Positions 7,158 to 15,984 of a DNA stretch of 58,766 bases are shown one piece after another. The stretch lies in the NCBI GenBank assembly GCA_903928685.1, contig CAIYRS010000027.1, forward strand, positions 1 to 58,766. The letters run 5' to 3'. This DNA is from an uncultured Methylococcaceae bacterium (GTDB lineage: Bacteria; Pseudomonadota; Gammaproteobacteria; Methylococcales; Methylomonadaceae). Under the pieces are notes generated by a model, which did no database searches, was not told the origin of the DNA, and saw only the letters and a list, made by a program, of their open reading frames with translations. Position numbers and translations under genes: made by a program. Numbering within the stretch: position 1 is the stretch's first letter; every line of letters starts with the position of its first letter.

Positions 7158-10100
7158 CTACAAGCCATCACCCAATTTATCCATATCCACATAAAACTCA
7201 TCACGCGGATTCAATTCCACATCCGGCATGGGTTCGTATTTTGATTCATCAAACGGCGGCAGATCGGGTTCGGGTGCGCCGAGTGCTTTTAGATGGCGGC
7301 GGGCGTTGCTTAGGCCGAAGTGGTAGGCGTAAGGCGGGCCGTCACACCAGGCGAGTTGGTAGGCGCGGGTGGCAGCGGCAATAGCCGCTAGCGTGTTGCC
7401 TTGGTCGCATTCGATTTGCGCGAGCACGTTGCGGGCATCGGCGTGCAGCAGCGGATACGGGCCGTGTTCGGCGGCATCCCAGATTTGTTCCAGCAAATCG
7501 CGGGCGGTGGCGTAGTCTTCGCGGCGGCGGTGCAACTCGGCTAAAGCTATCAGAGCGGGTAGTTCTTCTTCTACGCGGTTAACTTTGCGGGCACGATCTA
7601 AGGCATGATGCAAACTTTCCTCGGCGGATTTTAGATTACCTATGCCTAAGGCCGCTTCACCCTGCAAGCGAGCCGCGCGGATGAAGTCGCCTTCGACTCG
7701 ATGAACTTGTGCAGAACTCCCTGCGCGGATGGCCAGCGGCAAGGCGGCAGCGGCTTGTCGTTGCCAGAGCTGATGTTGGGCGAGAACTGAGTATACTACG
7801 CCTTCGGATCGCTGCTCTTGCTTGGCTTGGAAAATCGCTAAGGCACGGCGTAGTGAGGTGTCGGCGGCGGAGTTGTGTCCGCTGGTGGCGAGGGCAAAAC
7901 CACGCCGTCTTTCATTGATACCAGCCCTAAAGTTATCTGTATTTTTCCGCGTTATTGCCAAAGCCCGCACCGCAGCCATTTCCGCTGTACGCAGTTGTCC
8001 GGATAGCCTTAGCGTGCTAGACAGATTACGAAGACCAGTGGCGGCCTCGTTTTCGTCCTGCTCGGCTTCATCTATGCCTATTTTAACGTGGAATAGCAGT
8101 GTGGCTCGGGCTGGTTCGCCGCTAAGTCGATAAGCCTGCGCCAGCGAATTCAGCGTAAAACTGCGATGCCTTGGGCTAGACAAACGGGGTAAACTTTGCC
8201 AGCCGTCGGGGAAAAAGCGTTCCAGCCATTCCACCCGTTGGCGGCTGGCACTTAAACGATATAACGTAGCTTTTTCGAGATGATTCCGAAACACAGCAAG
8301 GGCATCGTCATAACGCTCCAAGCCGATCAGGCTATGGTATAGCTCGATGGCGGGGGTTAGGTCTTCTAGGGTTTCGACTTGTTTCCAATCTGGCGGTCTG
8401 GGTGCGGCATCAAAATAACCGTACAGTTGGCTGTAGACCTCTTGGCGGGCACTGTCTGCCAGTGCCGCCCACACCACACCGCGCACGATGGGGTGGAGAT
8501 CGTAGCGGTTGGCGCGTCTGTCCCAACCGACTAGGCCACGGTCTTCCAGTTCGGTGAGGATTTGGTCTAGGCTTTCTGCTTTATCTTCTGGCGCTTTAGC
8601 TCCCTCTCCCCGTGGGAGAGGGTTGGGGTGAGGGTGATTTAAACTGGCTGCATTCCTTAGCGTCTGTTCTTGAATTTCGTCGTCAGTATTTTCAAGGAAA
8701 GGTGTTGTTTTTGATTCCCTCACCCTACCCTCTCCCGCGGGGAGAGGGTTTTTGGCGGCTGCGCCGCTGGTTTGGTTGGTTTCGATTGCTTGGGCATTGT
8801 TGAACAACGCCTCCAAAGTCTCCCAGCCCGCAGGCATCCGAAACGCCGCCAAGGTATGCAGCACCCGTTTTTGCACCTCGCCCAAACCTTGCAAAGCATA
8901 TTGCAATACATGGGTTTTGGCGTTTTTCAAATCCAAACGGGTTGGGTCGAATTTGGGATTGGCCTTGCGCCAGCGGCTAAAATCGCCAGGTGCTGGGCGA
9001 TAATCGGCGATTTCACCCGCCAAGGCGCGTAGCAACAGCGGGTAATTGCCGAAGGCGTTGAACACGGGCAGCAATTCATCCCGCGCTCCGCTAACACCGA
9101 ATTCCCGCCACAGGTTGAGCGCGTCGTCATCTTTCAAACCATTCAAAAACAACGGATAACAACCCGGCAACGGTTGTGCGGTTTGGCTTTGCAATTCTGC
9201 CGGATACAAGCGGGTGGAAATTAAAATACGGGAGTTGCGGACTTGGGAGAGGCGGCGCAGGAAGCGTCCGGCGCGTGGGTCGGTGCAGCGGCGTAGGCGG
9301 TGTTTTTCCAGGTAAGTTTCTTTGATGTTGTCTGGCAAACCATAGGCCGCGGCGAGTTGGTTGGCGGTGCGTTCGTCCAAATCATCATCCGCCATGTAGG
9401 CCGCGTCCATGCGCGAATAGGCTAGCAGGATGCGCTCCAAACCATCCAGTACCAGCAAAAACGGTTGCTCATCCAAGCAACGGAACAAGCTGTCTTCGCG
9501 CTCCGGCGGCGGCAAGCTGCGGCTGTCTTGTTCCGATAAGCCAGCCGTGTAAGCCAAGGCGCGGATGATGAAGTTTTCGTAATGGGCATCGCTTTCGTAA
9601 AAGCTCCACCACAAACGGCCTGCGAGTTTGGGCAGTTCCAGCGGGGCGATGTCGTTAAACCATTTCCAAGTCAACGCGCTTTTTCCCATGCCGCCGATGG
9701 CGACGACGTTGAACAGGCGCACATCGGCTGGCACTTGCTGGTTGCGGGTCACCCAATCGGTGAGCAAATTGAGTTCGGCTTGCCGCCCGACCACGTTTTT
9801 GCTTTGCAGCAAGGTATACGGGTGGGCGATGTAGGTTTCGGGGGCTTTGGGGATGTGGCTGGTGGGGTGGAATTTTGGGGTTGGGGTTTCGCCGGATTCT
9901 GTTTGTTGGCGGAGTTTTAGCTCTGATAAAGCATGGAGAATTTCACCACGTAAATCTTCAGGCGATTTGAATTCTTTGCGGATACGGCCTTGGCAAGCAC
10001 GCGTTTTGAAGGCTTCGAGTTTACGTTGTGCTTCGGCATCGGTTTCGACCATTTTTCGTGTAGTTGGATGGTCTTCGTGCATTAGAAAAATCAGAATTTC

Positions 10101-10397
10101 CATCTTTCCTGCTTGTTTACGTTCTAAAGCCCGATTGAATTCCATTTCCGTAATTGAAATGTCGCTACCGTCGGGTATCCAGCCGTATCGCCAAGCGTAA
10201 ATGCCGATGTAAATATCGGAGTTATCGACCATTTCCAAGGATTTTTGTACTGCGCCCATATCGCAGGCGGCTAGATGTTCCATTGCTTCCGGTTTAAATC
10301 CTAGACGGGAGCAAGCATGGATGGCTTCGTTTCGGTGTTCCGGCAAATCCAACGCCGTGCTGCTAATCATCGCTGTCTTAATCGCCTTACTCATCAT
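7158..10397 (-). CDS. DUF4062 - NB-ARC-like NTPase - TPR protein (STAND family)
   Basis: This is a large signal-transduction NTPase of about 1079 residues. Residues 8-165 form a DUF4062-type N-terminal domain (MISSTALDLPEHRNEAIHAC, then DIYIGIYAWRYGWIPDGSDISITEMEF). A P-loop ATPase follows, with VVGRQAEL near 204, Walker A GGMGKSA near 237-243, Walker B PFLLVLDGLERIL near 314-326 and a sensor-like RILISTRL near 392. The C-terminal third is helical TPR-type repeats. The longest frame begins with TTG at 10403, but ATG at 10397 has an AAAAGG ribosome site six bases upstream. STAND proteins of this layout are often conflict or antiphage sensors; that role is inferred. About 60 residues near 545-605 are encoded by an inserted repeat (8599-8754). 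It stands alone between two palindrome arrays. Confidence 0.85.
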   Translation of the reverse strand: MMSKAIKTAMISSTALDLPEHRNEAIHACSRLGFKPEAMEHLAACDMGAVQKSLEMVDNSDIYIGIYAWRYGWIPDGSDISITEMEFNRALERKQAGKMEILIFLMHEDHPTTRKMVETDAEAQRKLEAFKTRACQGRIRKEFKSPEDLRGEILHALSELKLRQQTESGETPTPKFHPTSHIPKAPETYIAHPYTLLQSKNVVGRQAELNLLTDWVTRNQQVPADVRLFNVVAIGGMGKSALTWKWFNDIAPLELPKLAGRLWWSFYESDAHYENFIIRALAYTAGLSEQDSRSLPPPEREDSLFRCLDEQPFLLVLDGLERILLAYSRMDAAYMADDDLDERTANQLAAAYGLPDNIKETYLEKHRLRRCTDPRAGRFLRRLSQVRNSRILISTRLYPAELQSQTAQPLPGCYPLFLNGLKDDDALNLWREFGVSGARDELLPVFNAFGNYPLLLRALAGEIADYRPAPGDFSRWRKANPKFDPTRLDLKNAKTHVLQYALQGLGEVQKRVLHTLAAFRMPAGWETLEALFNNAQAIETNQTSGAAAKNPLPAGEGRVRESKTTPFLENTDDEIQEQTLRNAASLNHPHPNPLPRGEGAKAPEDKAESLDQILTELEDRGLVGWDRRANRYDLHPIVRGVVWAALADSARQEVYSQLYGYFDAAPRPPDWKQVETLEDLTPAIELYHSLIGLERYDDALAVFRNHLEKATLYRLSASRQRVEWLERFFPDGWQSLPRLSSPRHRSFTLNSLAQAYRLSGEPARATLLFHVKIGIDEAEQDENEAATGLRNLSSTLRLSGQLRTAEMAAVRALAITRKNTDNFRAGINERRRGFALATSGHNSAADTSLRRALAIFQAKQEQRSEGVVYSVLAQHQLWQRQAAAALPLAIRAGSSAQVHRVEGDFIRAARLQGEAALGIGNLKSAEESLHHALDRARKVNRVEEELPALIALAELHRRREDYATARDLLEQIWDAAEHGPYPLLHADARNVLAQIECDQGNTLAAIAAATRAYQLAWCDGPPYAYHFGLSNARRHLKALGAPEPDLPPFDESKYEPMPDVELNPRDEFYVDMDKLGDGL
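8599..8754. repeat. Inverted repeat element captured inside the STAND coding sequence
   Basis: Two inverted units face each other. CCCTCTCCCCGTGGGAGAGG followed by GTTGGGGTGAGGG lies at the left, and CCCTCACCCTACCCTCTCCC followed by GCGGGGAGAGGG at the right. Each is itself a hairpin. Translated on the minus strand they give NPLPAGEGRVRE and HPNPLPRGEG, low-complexity segments between the NTPase and TPR parts. The reading frame is kept through the whole insertion. Confidence 0.85.
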
Positions 10398-10512
10398 TGC
10401 CAACCTTTTGAATTTTGGATGTTTGGCTATTTTACAATGATTATGTAGTTAGCGGCTTTTAGGTTTGTGCGGGATGCGTCGAACTGGCGCAGCTAGGATT
10501 CGTTTGAGTCGA

Positions 10513-10597
10513 GTAGGTTGGGTTAACAGCTTTACCGTTAACCCAACGTATCGAAGCCACTGATGTTGGGTTGCAAAAAACATGCAACCCAACCTAC
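10513..10597. repeat. Double hairpin repeat (GTAGGTTGGG type)
   Basis: The outer GTAGGTTGGG/CCCAACCTAC arms enclose two internal hairpins, GTTGGGTTAAC/GTTAACCCAAC and GTTGGGTTGC/GCAACCCAAC. A second copy is at 10903-10988 and a related one at 47048-47126. The rest of the 10404-10984 gap holds only other repeats; no gene is seen. Confidence 0.8.
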
Positions 10598-10641
10598 GAG
10601 ACTTTCATCAACTAGCCGGATTTTTGATGTTTGGCCTTGTT

Positions 10642-10669
10642 TGGAGTGAAAAACCTGTTTTTCACTCCA
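10642..10669. repeat. 28-bp palindrome (TGGAGTGAAAAAC type)
   Basis: Arms TGGAGTGAAAAAC and GTTTTTCACTCCA pair perfectly over 13 bp around a two-base centre. It resembles the AAAACATGTTTT palindromes at 31176 and 40829. Confidence 0.7.
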
Positions 10670-10723
10670 CCGCTGCTTTCTTGTAAAGATTTAGGCAATT
10701 GCCTCAACGCTTATCGGCAACTC

Positions 10724-10881
10724 GTAGGGTGTATAAGCGAAGCGTCATACACCACATCGGGATTGCAATAACTGCAAACGGATTTACCGCTCCGCGTTAT
10801 TCATTTCTGCCATCAATTGACCCTACATGGCGTGTTACCTATTCGCAATTTGGTGTATGGCGCTTCGCTTATACACCCTAC
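10724..10881. repeat. 158-bp hairpin repeat with long loop
   Basis: The arms GTAGGGTGTATAAGCGAAGC (left) and GCTTCGCTTATACACCCTAC (right) match perfectly, followed by a second block GTCATACACC/GGTGTATGGC. About 100 bp of loop shows no open frame of interest. It may be a small non-autonomous element. Confidence 0.7.
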
Positions 10882-10902
10882 TTTATTGTGCCGTTTAGTC
10901 GA

Positions 10903-10988
10903 GTACGTTGGGTTAACAGCTTTACCGTTAACCCAACTTATCGAAGCCATTAATGTTGGGTTACAAAAAGCATGGCAGCCCAACCTAC
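10903..10988. repeat. Double hairpin repeat, second copy
   Basis: Same structure as 10513-10597 with scattered differences. Its right arm overlaps the last codons of the RND gene, and the TAG stop of that gene lies inside the arm (CGTAGG on the minus strand). Confidence 0.75.
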
Positions 10989-13900
10989 GATATTTTCTCG
11001 ACTTCTTTGGGCATATTGCGCTTAATCAAAAAATACACCACCGGAATCACCACCAGCGAAAACAAGGTTGACGCAATGATGCCAAAGATAAAACTCCATG
11101 CCAAACCAGAAAAAATCGGATCAAGCACAATCATCATCGAACCCAGCACGGCTGAGGCAGCAGTCAAAAATATCGGATTTAAACGCGTTGCGCCCGCTTC
11201 CACTATCGCATCCGCCAAGCTAATCACCGGATTATTGCGGTAAATGTTTTCGATAAAGTCGATCAGAATAATCGAGTTACGCACCACGATACCCGCCAAT
11301 GCGATCATGCCGATCATGGCTGTGGCAGTGAAGTAAATCGGCGTGGCGTAGCCGCCGACGGGTTCGGTGAATAAATTGATGAACCAAAAACCGGGCATGA
11401 TGCCGATGACGGTCAACGGGATGGCTATCATCATAATCAGCGGCACGCCCAGCGATCCGGTTTGCCCGACCAGCAAGACGTAAATCATCACCATTGCCGC
11501 GCCGAAGGCGATGCCTAAATCGCGGAAGACATCGACGGTGATTTTCCACTCGCCCTCCCCTGCCATTTCGGCTTTGTAGCCATCGGGCAAAGGCTTTTCA
11601 TCGAATGTACCGAACAAATCCAAAATCGCTTCGACCGGACTGCGGCCTGCCATTTCGCCTGTGACATAAGCGACGCGTTGTAAGTTTTTGTGGTAAATCG
11701 CTTGCTCGCCGTGTTCGTGTTTGAAGCTACCGATTTCGCTTAAGCGCACCAGTTGCCCGTTGGCGGTTTGCACCGATAAGGCCAGCAAATCGGCTTCGGA
11801 AGAACGGGCTTCACGCGGCAGTTGTAATTGGATGGTTAAGGGTTGGCGTTCTTGGGGAATGTGTAACACGCCCACCGAGCCGCCTGCGATTGCCAATTGC
11901 AGGGTTTGCGCGACTTGCGCGGTGCTGATGCCGAGCAACGCGGTTTTGTCGTGGTCAACCAAGTAGTGCAATTTGCCGTGGTCGGCTTCGGCAAAATCAT
12001 CGACATCGACTACGCCTGCGGTTTTTTCGATGTCCCCGCGCACCCGTTTTGCGACGTGGATTAAGTCGGTATAACTGGCTTCCGGCGGGCCGTAGATTTC
12101 GGCGACTAGCGTTGACAATACGGGCGGCCCCGGCGGCATTTCGACGATTTTGATGTTCGCGCCGTAGTGTTTGGCTATGCGTTCGACTTCTGGCCTGATT
12201 CTGAGCGCGATGTTGTGTGACGGTTGGTCGCGGTGTTTTTTGTCCGCCAACACAATGCGGATGTCGCCAACATTAACGCCTTGGCGTAAATAGTAATGGC
12301 GCACCATGCCATTGAAATCCATCGGCGAAGACAGGCCGACATAGCTTTGGTAACTGCTGACTTCGTTGACGGTGGCGAGGTAATGCCCCAACGCCGCCGC
12401 GACTTCATCGGTGGTTTCCAAACTGCTACCTTTGGGCATGTCGATGATGAGCTGCAATTCGTTTTTGTTATCGAAGGGCAAGAGTTTCAGCGGCACGATG
12501 CGCGTCACCGCCATCATGGCTGAGGCGACGAAGGCGATCATAACGATTAATAAGAATAACCACGCCTTGGCTTTGCTTGCCAATAAGGGCGCGACGATGG
12601 CTTGATAGATTTTGAAACCGCGAGTTTCTTTTAAGTTAAATTCCGCACCATGATCCTTGCCGTAATCACCTTTCAAAAGTTTGAAACTCGCCCACGGTGT
12701 GACGGTGAAGGCAATCACCAGCGACATTAACATCGCCACTGGCACGTTGAACGCCATCGGTGCCATGTACGGGCCCATCATGCCAGTGATAAAAAACATC
12801 GGCACGAAGGACATAATGACGGCAAACGTCGCCAAAATGGTCGGCGGGCGGATTTCGTCGACCGCACTCAGTAAGGCTTGCAGCGGCGGTTCTTTGCGCA
12901 TTTTGTAGTGGCGGTGGATGTTTTCGACATCGACGATGGGGTCATCGACCAGCAAACCCAGCGACAAAATCAGCGCAAACAAAGTCACGCGGTTGATGGT
13001 GTAGCCGAACAGGTAATCGCACAGCAAGGTGACGGCGAAGGTCATCGGTACGGCTAAGGACACGATCAGCGATTCTTTAAAACCCAAGGACAAGGCCAGC
13101 AACACGATGATAGTCAAAATGGCGATGCTTAAGTGCATGACCAATTCGTTGACTTTGTGGTCGGCGGTTTCGCCGTAGTTGCGGGTGATAGTGATTAGCA
13201 CATCGTCGGGGATTAACGTGCCTTTGAGCTGTTCGGTGACTTTCAAAACGGCTTCGGCGACGCTAACGGCGTTGCTGCCTTTGCGTTTGGCAATGGCGAT
13301 GGTGGTTAACGGGCGTTCTTCACCTACGCTGGGTAACTTGGTGGCTTCTCCGGCGGTTTGCATATGCGCGACTGCTGGGCCAAAACCGATGCGGGTGTAA
13401 GTGTCGGTGTCCGCGCCGCCGTCGATGATTTTTGCGACATCCCGTAAAGTTAGCAGGCGACCATCTACGACTTTCACGACCGTGCCGCCGATTTGTTCAG
13501 CGGTTTGGTAATGCGGGCCGGCTTCGAGACTGATTTCTTTGTTTTGTTCGGTGAGCGTACCGACAGGCAGATTGACGTTGTTTTTCACCAACGCCTGTTG
13601 GATGTCCAGCAAGGTGATATTGCCTGCTTGTAATTTGGCAGGGTCTGGATAGACGGAGATTCGCCGTGGTGCGCTGCCGACTACCCAACTTTTGCCGACG
13701 TTGTCCACTTCGCGCAAGCGTTCGACCAATTCATCGGCGATGCGGCGTAAGTCGGTGGCTTCCATAGCCTCGTGTTGAGGCGGCGCAGGTTCCCTACCTG
13801 CGTCCGCACTTCCGCCATCCCTGGCGGTCGTCGCTTGTTGCGGTGACAAACTCAACATCAAAATCGGCACATCGTCGATTTCTACAGGCTTGACCAACCA

Positions 13901-14305
13901 ATTCGTCACCCCAGGCGGGATAATGTCTTGGTTAGCCAGTACTTTATCGCGGGTTTTAATCAGGCTGTTTTCCAGATTTTCGCCAACCAAATAGCGCACC
14001 GTAACGACCGATTCACCAGGGCGCGAGACGGAATAAACGTATTCCACGCCTTGGATTTGCCGCAGTAAGGTTTCCAATGGCGTGGTGACTTGTTTCTCGA
14101 CTTCCTCAACCGATGCGCCCGGCACTTGTACGAACACGTCCATCACAGGAACGATGATTTGCGGGTCTTCCTCGCGCGGGGTCAAAAATAACGCCGCCGC
14201 CCCTGCCAGCAAGGAGATAATCAGGAACAGCAGGGATAAATGCGAAGTGGTAAACAGCCGGACGATGGCGACGGTTAGGCTGTCTTTTCGGAATTCTTGG
14301 GTCAT
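10985..14305 (-). CDS. RND-family efflux permease
   Basis: This is an inner-membrane proton-driven pump subunit of 1106 residues, with the two-fold repeated RND layout. The first membrane helix is at 22-42, a periplasmic porter loop follows, then a helix cluster near 390-590, a second helix near 600-625, a second periplasmic loop and a final cluster near 920-1090. Family features include GASVEEVEKQVTTPLE and GLLVDDPIVDVENIHRHY in the proton-relay helix. About 27 residues near 156-182 (TTARDGGSADAGREPAPPQH) are a foreign insertion encoded by two REP hairpins. It lies downstream of an adaptor gene (14752-15849) and a TolC gene (17768-19084) on the same strand. The substrate is unknown; neighbouring sulfide genes suggest a sulfur-stress link. 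Confidence 0.9.
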   Translation of the reverse strand: MTQEFRKDSLTVAIVRLFTTSHLSLLFLIISLLAGAAALFLTPREEDPQIIVPVMDVFVQVPGASVEEVEKQVTTPLETLLRQIQGVEYVYSVSRPGESVVTVRYLVGENLENSLIKTRDKVLANQDIIPPGVTNWLVKPVEIDDVPILMLSLSPQQATTARDGGSADAGREPAPPQHEAMEATDLRRIADELVERLREVDNVGKSWVVGSAPRRISVYPDPAKLQAGNITLLDIQQALVKNNVNLPVGTLTEQNKEISLEAGPHYQTAEQIGGTVVKVVDGRLLTLRDVAKIIDGGADTDTYTRIGFGPAVAHMQTAGEATKLPSVGEERPLTTIAIAKRKGSNAVSVAEAVLKVTEQLKGTLIPDDVLITITRNYGETADHKVNELVMHLSIAILTIIVLLALSLGFKESLIVSLAVPMTFAVTLLCDYLFGYTINRVTLFALILSLGLLVDDPIVDVENIHRHYKMRKEPPLQALLSAVDEIRPPTILATFAVIMSFVPMFFITGMMGPYMAPMAFNVPVAMLMSLVIAFTVTPWASFKLLKGDYGKDHGAEFNLKETRGFKIYQAIVAPLLASKAKAWLFLLIVMIAFVASAMMAVTRIVPLKLLPFDNKNELQLIIDMPKGSSLETTDEVAAALGHYLATVNEVSSYQSYVGLSSPMDFNGMVRHYYLRQGVNVGDIRIVLADKKHRDQPSHNIALRIRPEVERIAKHYGANIKIVEMPPGPPVLSTLVAEIYGPPEASYTDLIHVAKRVRGDIEKTAGVVDVDDFAEADHGKLHYLVDHDKTALLGISTAQVAQTLQLAIAGGSVGVLHIPQERQPLTIQLQLPREARSSEADLLALSVQTANGQLVRLSEIGSFKHEHGEQAIYHKNLQRVAYVTGEMAGRSPVEAILDLFGTFDEKPLPDGYKAEMAGEGEWKITVDVFRDLGIAFGAAMVMIYVLLVGQTGSLGVPLIMMIAIPLTVIGIMPGFWFINLFTEPVGGYATPIYFTATAMIGMIALAGIVVRNSIILIDFIENIYRNNPVISLADAIVEAGATRLNPIFLTAASAVLGSMMIVLDPIFSGLAWSFIFGIIASTLFSLVVIPVVYFLIKRNMPKEVEKIS
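13784..13827. repeat. Two REP hairpins inside the RND coding sequence
   Basis: CGCAGGT-TCCCT-ACCTGCG (13784-13802) and CCGCCA-TCCC-TGGCGG (13812-13827) are adjacent perfect hairpins with near-identical loops. They encode the Gly/Ala/Pro-rich insertion of the RND protein in frame, at the N-terminal periplasmic porter loop. Confidence 0.75.
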
Positions 14306-14322
14306 TATGGCTCTCGTATGGC

Positions 14323-14721
14323 TCAGACCGTATGGCCTTTTGCATGGGATTGAATGAACAATTCAATCGCCCCCGGTGTTCGCGCACCTCTTTCTAGCCA
14401 CTCAACGCGCCATTCGGCAATGCGTTCACCTTTTTCATGGATGAATACGCCTGCTTCCGGCTCATTGATCCACTCAAGTTGGCGAATTAATGCCAAAGGC
14501 TTTTCTGCACCTTCCGTGTCTGTTGAAAAGGCTAGCGCGTCTTCATAGCTTGCAAACGCATAGTAATAATCTTCCCCATCAAACTCGTCTGGCGCACCAC
14601 GTTCTGGATGGCACCACACCCGATATTCAAGGACGTCATCAAAAAAGTAACCCGCACCCGATTTGGCGTATGCAGGGTATTCGCCAACCAATTCAGGTTC
14701 AATGGCATCAGGGTATGGCAT
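14323..14721 (-). CDS. Conserved hypothetical protein (YYYAF-type)
   Basis: This 132-residue soluble acidic protein has the pattern DDVLEYRVWCHPERGAPD, DYYYAFASYEDALAFS, GAEKPLALIRQ and EWRVEWLERGART. I recall this pattern from a conserved family often mislabelled as GCN5 acetyltransferase; no GNAT acetyl-CoA motif is visible. It has no signal peptide or membrane segment. It sits between the adaptor gene (30 bp downstream of its stop) and the RND gene (17 bp upstream of its start), so it is probably co-transcribed. Function is unknown. Confidence 0.7.
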   Translation of the reverse strand: MPYPDAIEPELVGEYPAYAKSGAGYFFDDVLEYRVWCHPERGAPDEFDGEDYYYAFASYEDALAFSTDTEGAEKPLALIRQLEWINEPEAGVFIHEKGERIAEWRVEWLERGARTPGAIELFIQSHAKGHTV

Positions 14722-14751
14722 GATTTTCTCCTAAGCAATTAAGAACGTGTT

Positions 14752-15849
14752 TTAAGGTTGTGCGGGGTTATATGCCAAAATCGTTTCGCCTTCATGCAGG
14801 CCAGACAATACTTCAACTTGTTCACCATAAACTTTACCCGTGCGAATATGGCGGGTATGCCATTGTTTGCCTTCCACCACCTTAACGGCTTGCAATTGCC
14901 CGTAATGCAGCACGGCGGTTGCCGGAATTAACAGCGCGGTCTGTTCGGCTTGGCAAGCCAATTCCAGCCAGCCGAATTGACCGTGTTGTAAACCTTGGGT
15001 GCGCGGTAAACTGATTTTTATGGCTTGGCTGCGGGTTTGTGGATCGGTTTCCGGCGCGATTTCGTCCACTTTTCCGGTTAAGGTTTGGTGCAAAGCATCG
15101 ATACGAACTGTGACTGCCATGCCTAAATGGATGGTTTCGGCACAATGGCTGGAAATTGCCGCTTCCAAGCGTAAATCATCGGGTTTCAGCAAAGTGACTA
15201 TCGGCTGGTTCGGCAAACCCATATCACCCGGCTCTTGCAAACGTTCGCCGATGATGCCATCGAACGGTGCGTACAAGATATTCTCGCCCAACATGACTTG
15301 GCTTTGTTGCGCGGAGCTGGCGGCTTGGTTCGCCATTGCCCGCGCCGCTTTGGCTTGTGCCAATACGGCATCGTAATTTTGGCGGGTCGCGGCTTGTTTT
15401 TGATATAAATCAATGATGCGTTTTTCTTCCGCCTGCGCTTGTGCGGCTTGCGCTTGCGCGGCGGCTTGCGCGGCTTGGGAGGCATTGCTGGCGGCGCGTA
15501 AATCGCGGTCATCCAATCTTGCCAACACTGCACCTTTTTTCACCCGCTCGCCCGGATACACCAGAATCTCAACAATGCGGGCGTTCAATTTCGGCGCGAT
15601 TTTGATTGCTATGCGCGAGCGCACCGTACCTTGCCACGCTAGGGCATTGGCGGCGGCTTGGCGGCTGACGGTTATTGTGTCGGCATTGGCGAGCAAGGTT
15701 TGGGCGGTGTTTGCCGTGGTTCCAGATTTAATTTTTTCTTCGCCGCCGAGAAAGCCTAGCGCGAATAAAATCACCAGCAACAAGCCGCCAATGGCAGCAG
15801 TGGGGATTAGCCATTTTGGCGGGTTGAAGGATGGCGTTGGGTTGGTCAT
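14752..15849 (-). CDS. RND periplasmic adaptor (membrane-fusion protein)
   Basis: This 365-residue HlyD/AcrA-type adaptor links an RND pump to a TolC channel. One N-terminal membrane helix (about residues 14-36) is followed by a lipoyl half-motif (IAPKLNARIVEILVYPGERVKKGAVLARLD). An Ala/Gln-rich coiled-coil hairpin comes next (repeated QAAQAQAEEK), then the second lipoyl half (ILYAPFDGIIGERLQEPGDMG), a beta-barrel and a membrane-proximal domain. The frame is open 33 codons upstream through a repeat, but ATG 15849 has an AGGA site and begins the conserved part. It belongs with the RND gene downstream and probably with TolC at 17768, from which it is now separated by an IS. Confidence 0.9.
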   Translation of the reverse strand: MTNPTPSFNPPKWLIPTAAIGGLLLVILFALGFLGGEEKIKSGTTANTAQTLLANADTITVSRQAAANALAWQGTVRSRIAIKIAPKLNARIVEILVYPGERVKKGAVLARLDDRDLRAASNASQAAQAAAQAQAAQAQAEEKRIIDLYQKQAATRQNYDAVLAQAKAARAMANQAASSAQQSQVMLGENILYAPFDGIIGERLQEPGDMGLPNQPIVTLLKPDDLRLEAAISSHCAETIHLGMAVTVRIDALHQTLTGKVDEIAPETDPQTRSQAIKISLPRTQGLQHGQFGWLELACQAEQTALLIPATAVLHYGQLQAVKVVEGKQWHTRHIRTGKVYGEQVEVLSGLHEGETILAYNPAQP

Positions 15850-15874
15850 GGGGAAATCCTGTTTAATGCGGCAA

Positions 15875-15957
15875 ATATAGGATGTGCTGAACCCAAAGGG
15901 GAAGCGCATCGTTCGTGGCTCAACAGATGCGCCTCCTTGCGTCGGCACATCCTATAT
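15875..15957. repeat. Hairpin repeat, ATATAGGATGTGC type
   Basis: Arms ATATAGGATGTGC and GCACATCCTATAT enclose an inner GCGCATC/GATGCGC pair. A second copy lies at 30957-31015, and the start of another at 58740 runs off the window. It sits just upstream of the adaptor gene. Confidence 0.75.
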
Positions 15958-15973
15958 AGTTTCGATAGTTCCC

Positions 15974-15984
15974 ACGCTCTGCGT
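15974..15984. repeat. 11-bp target-site duplication, left of IS4-family element
   Basis: ACGCTCTGCGT is repeated exactly at 17382-17392. Joining the flanks restores the palindrome TTCCCACGC-TCT-GCGTGGGAA, so the element inserted into a resident short palindrome. An 11-bp duplication fits the IS4 family. Confidence 0.9.

Noticed and set aside
15850-15948. N-terminal extension of the adaptor protein
   Set aside because: The extra 33 codons read through the ATATAGGATGTGC hairpin, and the ribosome site and membrane anchor belong to the ATG at 15849.
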